From Erysipelotrichaceae bacterium (GTDB lineage: Bacteria > Bacillota_I > Bacilli_A > Erysipelotrichales > Erysipelotrichaceae), in the NCBI GenBank assembly GCA_017473335.1, contig JAFULN010000014.1, positions 57,036-121,035 of the forward strand: a DNA stretch of 64,000 bases, in the 5' to 3' direction. The notes under the pieces were generated by a model. The model made no database searches, was not told the origin of the DNA, and saw nothing but the letters and a program-made list of their open reading frames with translations. A program made the position numbers and the translations under genes. The stretch's first letter is position 1. Each line of letters starts with the position of its first letter. Shown in pieces: positions 24,823 to 34,032 of this stretch.

Positions 24823-26751
24823 ATGAAAGAAAAACATGTTATAGTTTGTATCTCAAATGCATCAGATCATCAAAAGGCAATTTGTCTGGCTGCTGATATG
24901 GCGACTTTATTAAACGCTCGATTCAGTGCTGTTGTAGCAGATAATGCTATTTTACGTGAACATTCAGGCATGAAAAAAAACATTGCCCTAGCAGAAAAAA
25001 AAGGCGCACGAATTATTACACTGACCGAACAAGACTTTGCGCTTCAAAGTGCTGAATATTCAAGAATCAGCAGTGCTACACATATTTTTCTTCAGGAAGA
25101 TGTATTTCACTTCTATCCTTTTGGAACATCAAAACGCCTGTATGCACATTTCTCAAAATTTACGCCTAATGCTGATATTATGGTTATACCTTTTCATAAG
25201 CACACTCAGAATATGCATTTTCCACACAACAATTCTATGGAAAAATTATCTGTTGAAGATGTCCTAAAAATGATTTTGGTACTGCTGATATGTACTGCAA
25301 TAGGATATCTATTTCTTTTATTAAGCTTGACTGATGTTCATGTGATTGTGGTTTATCTTATTGGTGTATTGGTAATTGCCATGATCACAAACGGAAGAAG
25401 CTATAGCCTTGTTTTTTCAGTTTTATCTGTCTTAATTTTTAATTTCTTCTTTACTTCTCCTTATTTTACACTAATCAGTGAACCTAAAAATATTGCTACA
25501 TTTGCTGTAATGCTAGTGGCTGCTTTGCTTCAAAGTTCATTAACGGTACGCATTAAATCACAGGCACTAGAGAGTTCACAGAAAGCGTATAGAACAGAAA
25601 TCTTGTTAGAAAGTTCTCGAGTATTATCACAAGCAGAAGGTACAGATTCTGTATTGGAAGCTTGTGCAGGACAGCTGAAAATATTGCTTGAAAAGGATAT
25701 TTTAATGGCCAAAGTCAATCAAGACAATATCATTGAAGCCACCTATTATTTTCCTTTTGAAAAATATGAAATGAATTCCTCATTAGACGATAACGTTGCA
25801 GAATGTGCCATTGTACGAAAACAAATCTGTGGAAATACAACCTCCTTATATCCGGAAAGTCAACTGATGGTCTGGCCAATCATTGGTACAGAAAAGGTTA
25901 TGGCAATTTGCGGTATTGACTTAAAAAATGAGCCACTGTTAAATTTCGAAAAAAATCTAATGAGCAGCATCCTTGAACAGTGTGCTATGGTGCTGGAAAC
26001 ACAGCATATGCTGAAACTAAAACAAGAAATCGAAGAAAAAGCAAGGCAGGAAGCTCTTCGAGCTAATCTTTTGCGAATGATTTCACACGATTTAAGAACA
26101 CCGTTAACCACAATAAGTGGAAATGCTCTGCTGCTGATGAATTCCCAGGAAAAACTAAATCCTCAAAAAATATCAGAATTAAGTCAAGCAATTCATGAAG
26201 ATGCAAAATGGCTGATTCAGTTAGTAGAAAATCTTCTTTCCATTACCCGAATAGAAAATGGAAACATGAACATTCATTTTGAAAGTGAACTTGTAGAAGA
26301 AGTCATAGAAGAAGCGTTAAATCATGTCGATGCTACAATCACCTCACACCCTTTGCATGTTGAACTTGAAAACACCTTCATGATGGCTGAAATGGATGCA
26401 AGCTTAATTGTCCAGGTGCTGATCAATTTATTAAACAACGCCATTAAGCATACACCACCTTCAACCAAAATCATCATCAAGGCATTTCATAAAAAAGAGA
26501 AAGTAATCATACAGGTGTGTGATGAGGGTCCAGGGATTCCGAAAGATAAGCAGTCCTCTTTGTTTGATATGTTTACGACTTTGGATAATTTAAGTGGAGA
26601 CAGCCGCAGAGGAATGGGACTTGGACTTGCATTATGTAAATCCATTATTCACGCCCACAATGGAGTCATTTCCATGTATGACAATCAGCCGCAAGGTTCT
26701 GTGTTCGAATTCTCATTAAACGCATCGGAGGTACAAGATATTTATGACTAA
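24823..26751 (+). CDS. KdpD-like sensor histidine kinase lacking the KdpD sensor domain
   Basis: The 642-residue protein has an N-terminal Usp-like domain (about 1-125), four DUF4118-type membrane helices (about 145-240), a GAF-like region (about 260-395), a HisKA domain with the phosphorylated His in MISHDLRTPLTT, and an ATPase domain with NNAIKHTP, DEGPGIP and GMGLGLAL. The large N-terminal KdpD domain with its Walker motif, present in KdpD of about 900 residues, is absent. It overlaps the response regulator gene by 8 bases and is divergent from ktrB, so it probably senses potassium or turgor and controls ktrAB. Confidence 0.9.
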   Translation: MKEKHVIVCISNASDHQKAICLAADMATLLNARFSAVVADNAILREHSGMKKNIALAEKKGARIITLTEQDFALQSAEYSRISSATHIFLQEDVFHFYPFGTSKRLYAHFSKFTPNADIMVIPFHKHTQNMHFPHNNSMEKLSVEDVLKMILVLLICTAIGYLFLLLSLTDVHVIVVYLIGVLVIAMITNGRSYSLVFSVLSVLIFNFFFTSPYFTLISEPKNIATFAVMLVAALLQSSLTVRIKSQALESSQKAYRTEILLESSRVLSQAEGTDSVLEACAGQLKILLEKDILMAKVNQDNIIEATYYFPFEKYEMNSSLDDNVAECAIVRKQICGNTTSLYPESQLMVWPIIGTEKVMAICGIDLKNEPLLNFEKNLMSSILEQCAMVLETQHMLKLKQEIEEKARQEALRANLLRMISHDLRTPLTTISGNALLLMNSQEKLNPQKISELSQAIHEDAKWLIQLVENLLSITRIENGNMNIHFESELVEEVIEEALNHVDATITSHPLHVELENTFMMAEMDASLIVQVLINLLNNAIKHTPPSTKIIIKAFHKKEKVIIQVCDEGPGIPKDKQSSLFDMFTTLDNLSGDSRRGMGLGLALCKSIIHAHNGVISMYDNQPQGSVFEFSLNASEVQDIYD

Positions 26752-27445
26752 ACCACAAATATTAATCGTTGAAGATGATCGTGCAATATCCAATTTTATT
26801 GCCGCAACACTTGATACTCAGAATTATCAATATCAGCAAGTAAAAACTGGTTCTTCTGCACTCATGTCAGCTTTATCATATCGCCCAGATATCATACTTT
26901 TAGATTTAGGACTTCCAGATATGGAGGGAGTAGAAATCATCCAGAAAATCAGACAGTGGAGTAATATGCCAATCATTGTCATTTCTGCAAGAAGTGATGA
27001 TAAAGACAAAGTTGAAGCGCTTGATGCAGGCGCAGATGATTACTTAACAAAGCCTTTTTCTGTGGATGAACTTCTAGCAAGAGTGAGAGTTGCACTACGC
27101 AGAGTTCGCTATGATTCTACAAAACTCAGCAGTGAAGCAAGCATCTATGAAAATGGTCAGCTTTGCATAGATTATGCTGCAGGATGCACTTTTTTAAATG
27201 GAAAAGAAATTCACTTAACGCCTATTGAATATAAACTTCTTTGTCTTATGGCTAAAAATACTGGAAAAGTCTTGACTCATGGGTATATACTCAATGAAAT
27301 ATGGGGGAATGTAGGAGGAAATGATACTCCTGCGCTTCGCGTCTTTATGGCAACGCTAAGAAAAAAAATAGAAACAGACACCTCTTCTCCAAAATACATT
27401 CAGACCCATATTGGCGTTGGGTATCGAATGCTTAGAGTTAAATAG
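26744..27445 (+). CDS. KdpE-like OmpR-family response regulator
   Basis: The 233-residue protein has a receiver domain (acidic pair in VEDDRA, phosphorylated Asp in ILLDLGLPD, Lys in YLTKPFS) and an OmpR-type winged helix (LTPIEYKLLCLMAKNTGKVLTH and the C-terminal HIGVGYRM). It is the partner of the upstream kinase. The predicted target is the ktrB-kdpD intergenic direct repeat at 24739-24757. Confidence 0.93.
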   Translation: MTKPQILIVEDDRAISNFIAATLDTQNYQYQQVKTGSSALMSALSYRPDIILLDLGLPDMEGVEIIQKIRQWSNMPIIVISARSDDKDKVEALDAGADDYLTKPFSVDELLARVRVALRRVRYDSTKLSSEASIYENGQLCIDYAAGCTFLNGKEIHLTPIEYKLLCLMAKNTGKVLTHGYILNEIWGNVGGNDTPALRVFMATLRKKIETDTSSPKYIQTHIGVGYRMLRVK

Positions 27446-27448
27446 TAT

Positions 27449-27474
27449 AAAGGTCCAGATTTCTGGACCTTTTG
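27449..27474. terminator. terminator between kdpE-like and GH2 genes
   Basis: AGGTCCAG (27451-27458) pairs with CTGGACCT (27463-27470), extended by flanking A-T pairs, and followed by T residues on the plus strand. Confidence 0.85.
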
Positions 27475-27496
27475 ATTTGGAAAACTATGTATTAAA

Positions 27497-29761
27497 CTAT
27501 TTCTTTTTGATTTTGTTGAGTTTCTTATTGATATCAAGCAGCTGTTCCTTAGTGAATGTAATATTCGCCATGGATGCCATGGAAGCAATGCGCAGGATAG
27601 AGAATCCACCAAGCATCTGCATTAAGCCATCACCAGATGGCATCATATCACCCATACCGCCTTTTTTCTTATCTGAGCTCTTCATTTGTTTCATGACATC
27701 TTTCGCAAGCCCCATCAAAACAAGTTTTCCCTTTAAAGATGCTAGAATATCACTAATTTTATCATTGATACTGAAATATCCTTCAGGAGCTTCAATATCA
27801 AACCAGTTCAGGATAGCTCCCTTTTCTTTCAAACGGTACGCATCATTGAACACTTCTACCTTATTGATGACAGATGTATCTTCAAATTCACCTGCTACTG
27901 CCTTCAGTTCTGTTCTGCCTGCATTTGGTACATCAAAATAGAAGAAATGATCTTCTGCACTCTTTTTGCCTAAAGAAATACCATTTGCGAATAGTTCAAC
28001 TTCTGGAAGATTCGAATACACTGTCACCTTTGTTACATCTTCTACACGATCAACATATCTTTTACCACACAGATGTACAAATGGATCATCACTTAGCCAT
28101 GCTTTGTATGCATAGAAGCTGTCTTTCTTATATTTACGGTCCATTGTCACAAGTCCCTTGTGATTCTGCCCATTTTCTCCGCCTTCAGCACGTGCATCTG
28201 CACCAAAGTCAAACATGTTCCATACATGTGTCGCCCACATATATTTTCTTGTGAACAGCTGTTTGATCAGTTCTTCATGATAATACGCCTGATATTCTTC
28301 TGTGTAGTCACCTTGTGTAGGATTTGATGTATGCCAGTTCAGCGCTTCACAGCCATATTCTGAACATCCAATTGGAATATTTGGATGCTTTGCATGGAAC
28401 TTGTCAAACCATGGTCCGTTCATCGTTGTATCGCCGCCATACCAGCCAAAGTAATGATTATAAGAAACAACATCTGGAATCTGTACATATGGATCATCCA
28501 TACTGCACATCGACACACATGCGATTGTTGTCAGTCTTGTCTTGTCCATTTCATGACACAAATCATTCAGGATTCGATGATTTTCTATCAGATCTTCACT
28601 TGATCCCTTCATTGAGATTTCATTTGAAAGTCCCCATACAACGATTGATGGATGGTTATAATTCTGATAGACCAGTTCTTTCATCTGTGAAATCGTATTT
28701 TCTCTTCCTGTAGGCATATGATCTGAAATATATGGAATCTCTGCCCATACTACCATACCGTATTCATCACACAAATCATAGAAGTACTGATCATGCTGAT
28801 AGTGTGCCAAACGAATCGTTGTGCATCCTACTTCTGCGATCAGTTCCATGTCTTCTTTATGATCTTCTTTACTTAATGCATTACCTTTTCCCCATCTATC
28901 CTGATGTCTTGATACACCTCTTAATGGATATTCTTCTCCATTCAAAATGAAACCATTTTCTGGATGGATTTCAAATGTACGTACACCAAATCTTGTGCTG
29001 ACATTATCCAGTACTTCTTCTGCTTCATTCAGTGTTACTTCTGCTGTATACAAATATGGGTCTTTTCTTCCATGCCACAGATGTACATCTTCCACTTCCA
29101 GTACCACTTTTGTTTCAGTTGCTGGTACTGTCTTTTCTGCCACTACACATCCACATGCAGCTTTTACCTTATATGTCAGTGTCTGTCCTTCTTTTACGTT
29201 GGTTGTGTACACTTCAACTGTGACATTTGCATTTTTACCATTTACTTCTGGTGTCACTGCAATACCTGGTGCTCCATGATAATCCAGATCGAAATGAGAA
29301 TGATTCACACAGATGATGTTTACATCTCTGTAAAGTCCACCATAGAAAGTAAAGTCTGCCATCTGTGGATACACTTCACGATTTGGTGCGTTATCAACCG
29401 ATACCACAACAAATGGCTTTTCTGCTGCATTGAATTCTTCTGTGACATTCACTCTCCATGTAGAGTACCCGCCATCATGATGCGCCAGATGTTTTCCGTT
29501 TACATATACATCTGCACTTGAGTTAGCACCTTTGAATTCCAGATAATATTCATCTGCCTTTGGAAGCCATTCTGTTTTATCGACTTCATTGGCATACCAG
29601 CATGTCCCTCGATAATAGTCATTACCACCATCAATACCATCAATGTTGTTCCAAGTGTGTGGAAGATTGACCCATATCCATTTGTTTGGCATTGTTTCAG
29701 GTCTATGTTCTGCTTCTTTAGAGAATGCCCATCTTGTGTTGAATTCTAAACCTTGTCTCAT
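27497..29761 (-). CDS. GH2 family glycoside hydrolase, copy 1
   Basis: The 754-residue cytoplasmic enzyme has a jelly-roll sugar-binding domain (about 1-165), an Ig-like domain (about 170-265) and a TIM barrel (about 270-565). Glu381 in GLSNEISM is the acid/base and Glu468 in CSEYG the nucleophile. NHKGLVTMDRKYKKDSFYAYK closes the barrel. A further beta domain follows, then an unusual tail of about 90 residues with a Met/Gly/Lys-rich linker and a final helix (TKEQLLDINKKLNKI). There is no signal peptide. It is a tandem duplicate of the gene at 29848-32109. Beta-galactosidase or related activity is likely; the exact sugar is not resolved. Confidence 0.9.
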   Translation of the reverse strand: MRQGLEFNTRWAFSKEAEHRPETMPNKWIWVNLPHTWNNIDGIDGGNDYYRGTCWYANEVDKTEWLPKADEYYLEFKGANSSADVYVNGKHLAHHDGGYSTWRVNVTEEFNAAEKPFVVVSVDNAPNREVYPQMADFTFYGGLYRDVNIICVNHSHFDLDYHGAPGIAVTPEVNGKNANVTVEVYTTNVKEGQTLTYKVKAACGCVVAEKTVPATETKVVLEVEDVHLWHGRKDPYLYTAEVTLNEAEEVLDNVSTRFGVRTFEIHPENGFILNGEEYPLRGVSRHQDRWGKGNALSKEDHKEDMELIAEVGCTTIRLAHYQHDQYFYDLCDEYGMVVWAEIPYISDHMPTGRENTISQMKELVYQNYNHPSIVVWGLSNEISMKGSSEDLIENHRILNDLCHEMDKTRLTTIACVSMCSMDDPYVQIPDVVSYNHYFGWYGGDTTMNGPWFDKFHAKHPNIPIGCSEYGCEALNWHTSNPTQGDYTEEYQAYYHEELIKQLFTRKYMWATHVWNMFDFGADARAEGGENGQNHKGLVTMDRKYKKDSFYAYKAWLSDDPFVHLCGKRYVDRVEDVTKVTVYSNLPEVELFANGISLGKKSAEDHFFYFDVPNAGRTELKAVAGEFEDTSVINKVEVFNDAYRLKEKGAILNWFDIEAPEGYFSINDKISDILASLKGKLVLMGLAKDVMKQMKSSDKKKGGMGDMMPSGDGLMQMLGGFSILRIASMASMANITFTKEQLLDINKKLNKIKKK

Positions 29762-29817
29762 GTTTTTACTCCTCTATATATTTAATTATACTTGGATTGT
29801 TAAATGAAATAAATGTA

Positions 29818-29841
29818 AAAGGAGATTTTTCAATCTCCTTT
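29818..29841. terminator. hairpin between the two GH2 genes
   Basis: AAAGGAGATT (29818-29827) pairs with AATCTCCTTT (29832-29841). The minus-strand T-run is short, so it may be only partly effective; a TATAAT-like -10 downstream suggests that copy 1 also has its own promoter. Confidence 0.6.
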
Positions 29842-29847
29842 ATCTTT

Positions 29848-32109
29848 TTATGCACGAGGAATCTTGTTCAACTGTGCATTCAATCCAAGCAGCTGTTCTT
29901 TTGTGATTTCAACGTTTGCCATGCCGCCAATTAAGCTTGCAAGACGAAGAACAGTAAATCCGCCCATCATCTGCTGAGCGCCTTCTCCCTTAGCCATTTC
30001 AGCCATAGAACCAGCGCCTTCTTTACCGCCCATCTGGCCCATCATGCCAGCCATCAGCTGACCAAACAGCATTCTACCGCCTTCTGTCTTCATGATTTCA
30101 CTGATCTTATCATTGATTGACAGATATCCTTCAGGCATTTCAACATCAAACCAGTTCAGGATTGCACCTTTTTCTTTCAGTCTGTAAGCTTCATTGAATA
30201 CTTCCACCTTGCGGATTGTACCACAGTCTTCAATTTCACCAGCGACTGCCTTCAATTCTGTTGTGCCTGCATTTGGTACATCAAAATAGAAGAAATGATC
30301 TTCTGCTGTCTTCTTGCCTAATGAAACACCATTTGCGAACAGTTCTACTTCAGGCAGATTTGAGTACACTGTTACCTTTGTCACATCTTCGACACGGTCA
30401 ACATATCTCTTTCCGCACAGATGTACAAATGGATCATCACTCAACCATGCTTTGTATGCATAGAAGCTGTCTTTCTTGTATTTACGGTCCATCGTTACCA
30501 GTCCCTTATGGTTCTGTCCGTTTTCTCCGCCTTCTGCACGTGCGTCCGCACCAAAATCAAACATGTTCCACACATGTGTAGACCAGATGTATTTTCTTGT
30601 GAACAGCTGTTTGATCAGCTCTTCATGATAATATGCCTGATATTCTTCTGTGTAGTCTCCCTGTGTTGGATTTGAAGTATGCCAGTTCAGTGCTTCACAT
30701 CCATATTCACTCATACCAATTGCGATTTCAGGATTTACTTCATGGAAGTGATCCATCCATGGACCATTCTGGCTAGCTTCTCCGCCATACCATCCAAAGT
30801 AGTGATTATATGAAATTACATCAGGAATACGAATATACGGATCATCAATTGGTGTAGGTGATACACATGCAATCGTTGTTAAACGAGTTGGATCCATTTC
30901 GTGACACAGATCATTTAAAATCTGATGATTTTCTAACAAATCTGGAGTAGATCCCTGCATAGAGATTTCATTTGAAAGTCCCCATACCACAATCGATGGA
31001 TGATTATAGTTCTGTGCAACAAGTTCTTTCATCTGAGAAATTGTGTTTTCTCTTCCTGTTGGCATATGTTTAGAGATATAAGGGATTTCTGCCCAAATCA
31101 CCATACCATATTCATCACACAGATCATAGAAGTACTGATCGTGCTGATAATGCGCAAGACGAATGGTTGTTGCACCTACTTCTGCAATCAGTTCCATGTC
31201 TTCTTTATGGTCTTCTTTACTTAATGCATTCCCTTTACCCCATCTATCCTGATGTCTTGACACACCTCTTAATGGATAATATTCATCATTCAAATAGAAT
31301 CCTTCATTTGGATCAATTCTAAATGTACGTACACCAAATCGTGTGATTACATTGTCCAGCACTTCTTCTCCTTCATTCAGTGTGACTTCACATGTGTATA
31401 GATATGGATCTTTGCGTCCATGCCATTTATGAACATTCTTCATCTCAAAAGTCACTTTTGTTTCAGAAGCATCTACAGTTTTTGTTTCCACAACTCGTCC
31501 ACAAGGATATTTGATTGTATAAGTCAGTGTCTGTCCTGCTTTTGCATTTGTTGTGAAAACTTCTACTTCAACATCTGCATCTGCATCTTTTACAGTTGGA
31601 GTTACCTTAACACCAGGAGCTCCATAATAATCCAAATCAAAATGAGATTCATTGACACAGATGATGTTCACATCACGATACAATCCACCATAGAAGGTAA
31701 AGTCTGCCATCTGTGGATATACGATTTCATTAGGACTATTGTCCACAGATACAACTACAAATGGTTTTTCGCTGTTTTTAAATTCTTCTGTAACATTCAC
31801 TCTCCATGTAGAGTATCCACCATCATGATGTGCCAGATGCTTTCCATTTACATACACATCTGCACTTGAGTTAGCACCTCTAAGTTCAAGATAATACTGA
31901 TCTGCCTTTGGCAGCCATTCAGTCTTGTCTACTTCATTAGCGTACCAGCATGTACCGCGATAATAGTCATTTCCTCCATCAATACCATCGATGTTGTTCC
32001 AAGTGTGTGGAAGATTCACCCACACCCATTTGTTTGGCATCACTTCTGGACGTGTTTCTGTTTCTTTAGAGAATGCCCATCTTGTGTTGAATTCTAATAC
32101 TTGTCTCAT
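29848..32109 (-). CDS. GH2 family glycoside hydrolase, copy 2
   Basis: The 753-residue paralogue of copy 1 has the same domain order and near-identical core blocks, including acid/base Glu381 in GLSNEISM and nucleophile Glu468 in MSEYG. The divergence is highest in the Ig-like domain and in the C-terminal linker, which here is Gly/Met-rich (GQLMAGMMGQMGGKEGAG) before the final helix ITKEQLLGLNAQLNKI. The start at 32109 is set by AAAGGAGG; an upstream in-frame ATG at 32160 lacks one. It is 85 bases downstream of the GPH symporter gene and is probably co-transcribed with it. Confidence 0.9.
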   Translation of the reverse strand: MRQVLEFNTRWAFSKETETRPEVMPNKWVWVNLPHTWNNIDGIDGGNDYYRGTCWYANEVDKTEWLPKADQYYLELRGANSSADVYVNGKHLAHHDGGYSTWRVNVTEEFKNSEKPFVVVSVDNSPNEIVYPQMADFTFYGGLYRDVNIICVNESHFDLDYYGAPGVKVTPTVKDADADVEVEVFTTNAKAGQTLTYTIKYPCGRVVETKTVDASETKVTFEMKNVHKWHGRKDPYLYTCEVTLNEGEEVLDNVITRFGVRTFRIDPNEGFYLNDEYYPLRGVSRHQDRWGKGNALSKEDHKEDMELIAEVGATTIRLAHYQHDQYFYDLCDEYGMVIWAEIPYISKHMPTGRENTISQMKELVAQNYNHPSIVVWGLSNEISMQGSTPDLLENHQILNDLCHEMDPTRLTTIACVSPTPIDDPYIRIPDVISYNHYFGWYGGEASQNGPWMDHFHEVNPEIAIGMSEYGCEALNWHTSNPTQGDYTEEYQAYYHEELIKQLFTRKYIWSTHVWNMFDFGADARAEGGENGQNHKGLVTMDRKYKKDSFYAYKAWLSDDPFVHLCGKRYVDRVEDVTKVTVYSNLPEVELFANGVSLGKKTAEDHFFYFDVPNAGTTELKAVAGEIEDCGTIRKVEVFNEAYRLKEKGAILNWFDVEMPEGYLSINDKISEIMKTEGGRMLFGQLMAGMMGQMGGKEGAGSMAEMAKGEGAQQMMGGFTVLRLASLIGGMANVEITKEQLLGLNAQLNKIPRA

Positions 32110-32194
32110 ATTTTCCTCCTTTAATAAGCCTGATGCTGTTTTCACTGCACCAAGCATCAAAATTTATGTCATCAAAAAGTGACCACTATACTGA

Positions 32195-33883
32195 TTAGTC
32201 AGCAGATTTCTTGATATCTGCAATTGCAAGCTGGATTTCTTCCATTTTTTCTTTATCCAGCGGATAGAAATACATAGCAATAACATTACAGATCAAACCG
32301 AACATTGGAAGACCAACTGCAAGGAAAATGTAGCACCACAGCAGTGCAGGTGTTGCTGGTTCTCCAATCTGAGGCAGTGTAGCAGTATATCCGATAGCTG
32401 CAACAGCCAAGGATACAACAGAAGTTGCCAGAGAAGAAATCAGCTTGTCAACAAATGAGAACAGTGTACCCATCATACCAGGAACATATTTGCCGCTCTT
32501 ATAAGTTTCATAGTCAGTGCAGTCTGCAATCATAGGAATAACAATGGACTGAGAGATGCCGCCCAATGACTGATAGATAATCTGAATCACGAAGTAAGAA
32601 ATAGTAACGAAGCCAATGTTTGTCAAAGACAGCTGAGTTACATCTGCAAACAGCAGCCAGATTAGCTGAAGAACAGCACCAACGATACCAGCCCAGCTTG
32701 ACCATACCATAACTTTCTTCATTCCTACTTTACGAGAAACATTCATTCCCCAAAGCCCCAGGAAGATACCAGGAATCATAATAACAGCACTGAGTGTACC
32801 AGAAAGAGCCATATCACCAACCAGAATACCGAAGAAAATTGTTGTCAGGATTGTATTCTGACGAACAGTTGCTGCCAGTTTATCTGTAGAAGCTGATACA
32901 ACCAGCATCTGAAGAGCACGATTTGACTTGATAACACGCCAGTAGTCTTTGAATTCAACTTTAGGCCCTTCGCTGCCAGTACCAAAGAATTCAGTTCTGT
33001 CATGTGACCAGATACCAATCACTGCAAAAATCATCAATACTGCAGAAATAATTACAGTAATCAGATGGAACTGTGAGAAGAAACCAATGCTGTACTGATT
33101 ACCGTGCATAGGAAGCAGAACAGCAGTTGCCAGGATTGTACCACCCATGAATGCAACCATTGTAAACACAGAGTCAAACATAGAGAAAACTGGACGCTGA
33201 GTTGGGTTGTTTGTAATACAAGTCTGACCAGCTTTTGTACATGCAGTCTGGAATGTATAACCAATAATATAAATCAGATAGCAGCCAATAAAATACAACA
33301 AACGCACATTTTCTGGAACCATGTGTGTTGTATGATAAATTACCCAAGACATCACAGCCAAAATAATGTTACCTAAAATAATAAATGGACGGAACTTACC
33401 AAACTTACCATCTGTCTTGTCAATAAAGAACCCAATGATTGGGTCAGTAATACCATCCCAAAGACGCATCGCTGTCAAAAGGAACCCAACAGTTGTTGTT
33501 AAAAGACCTGCAACACCAACTGCATAGTAGCTGACATAGTTCATCAGAAGCATATAGCAGTTTGTTGATGCGTTGTTCATAGAGAACAGTGCAATCTGCC
33601 ATGTCTTAGCAGTTACATAAACTTCCTTGCTTAAAGGCTTTGCCAGTTTTTCCTTGCCCAGCACTTCAAACTTGTCATAGTGTTCCAGTGCATTCCCCTT
33701 GAATGTCACTTCACATTTATCTGTCAGATTTACATCAACAACTGCTTTGTTTTTCTTTAATCCTTCCAGATCCACTTTGTTCACGTTACATGAAACGTAC
33801 AGATGATTTTCACTGTAATCTACTTTGGTGATATTTTCTTCGCCACCAAATAGATTCAGGAACTTCTTAATCTTTTTGTTCAC
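32195..33883 (-). CDS. GPH-family sugar:cation symporter with N-terminal degenerate EIIB-like domain
   Basis: Residues about 90-560 form a 12-helix GPH (glycoside-pentoside-hexuronide) symporter: the GITDPIIGFFIDKTDGKFGKFRP loop between helices 2 and 3 is diagnostic, and IADCTDYETYKSG lies in the second half. Residues about 8-75 resemble a glucose-type EIIB domain (LFGGEENITKVDY, VNKVDLEGLKK, CEVTFKGNALEHY), but the phosphorylated CxTRLR segment is replaced by YSENHLYV, so it cannot be phosphorylated in the usual way. GTG start at 33883 has GGAGGAG upstream. It probably imports the glycoside cleaved by the two GH2 enzymes. Confidence 0.88.
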   Translation of the reverse strand: MNKKIKKFLNLFGGEENITKVDYSENHLYVSCNVNKVDLEGLKKNKAVVDVNLTDKCEVTFKGNALEHYDKFEVLGKEKLAKPLSKEVYVTAKTWQIALFSMNNASTNCYMLLMNYVSYYAVGVAGLLTTTVGFLLTAMRLWDGITDPIIGFFIDKTDGKFGKFRPFIILGNIILAVMSWVIYHTTHMVPENVRLLYFIGCYLIYIIGYTFQTACTKAGQTCITNNPTQRPVFSMFDSVFTMVAFMGGTILATAVLLPMHGNQYSIGFFSQFHLITVIISAVLMIFAVIGIWSHDRTEFFGTGSEGPKVEFKDYWRVIKSNRALQMLVVSASTDKLAATVRQNTILTTIFFGILVGDMALSGTLSAVIMIPGIFLGLWGMNVSRKVGMKKVMVWSSWAGIVGAVLQLIWLLFADVTQLSLTNIGFVTISYFVIQIIYQSLGGISQSIVIPMIADCTDYETYKSGKYVPGMMGTLFSFVDKLISSLATSVVSLAVAAIGYTATLPQIGEPATPALLWCYIFLAVGLPMFGLICNVIAMYFYPLDKEKMEEIQLAIADIKKSAD

Positions 33884-34032
33884 AATCTTCTCCTCCTTAA
33901 ACTAAAAGATATCTTCGAATTGCCCATTCATCATGTGTCCCCACACACAAAAATGAAAGGGGTTTCATGCCATGATTATACATTGAAGATTCCTTTAGAT
34001 TTAGGATATTTTTAAGTTAAATTAGCACATTT

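Noticed and set aside
28964..29521. Plus-strand open frame (185 codons) opposite the first GH2 gene
   Set aside because: Antisense shadow with a Cys/His/Phe-rich translation; a similar shadow exists opposite the second GH2 copy because the coding strands are near identical.
27497..32109. Calling the GH2 enzymes beta-glucuronidases because of an NxK motif (NHK)
   Set aside because: Many GH2 beta-galactosidases also have N-x-K-G at this place, so the motif does not separate the two activities here.
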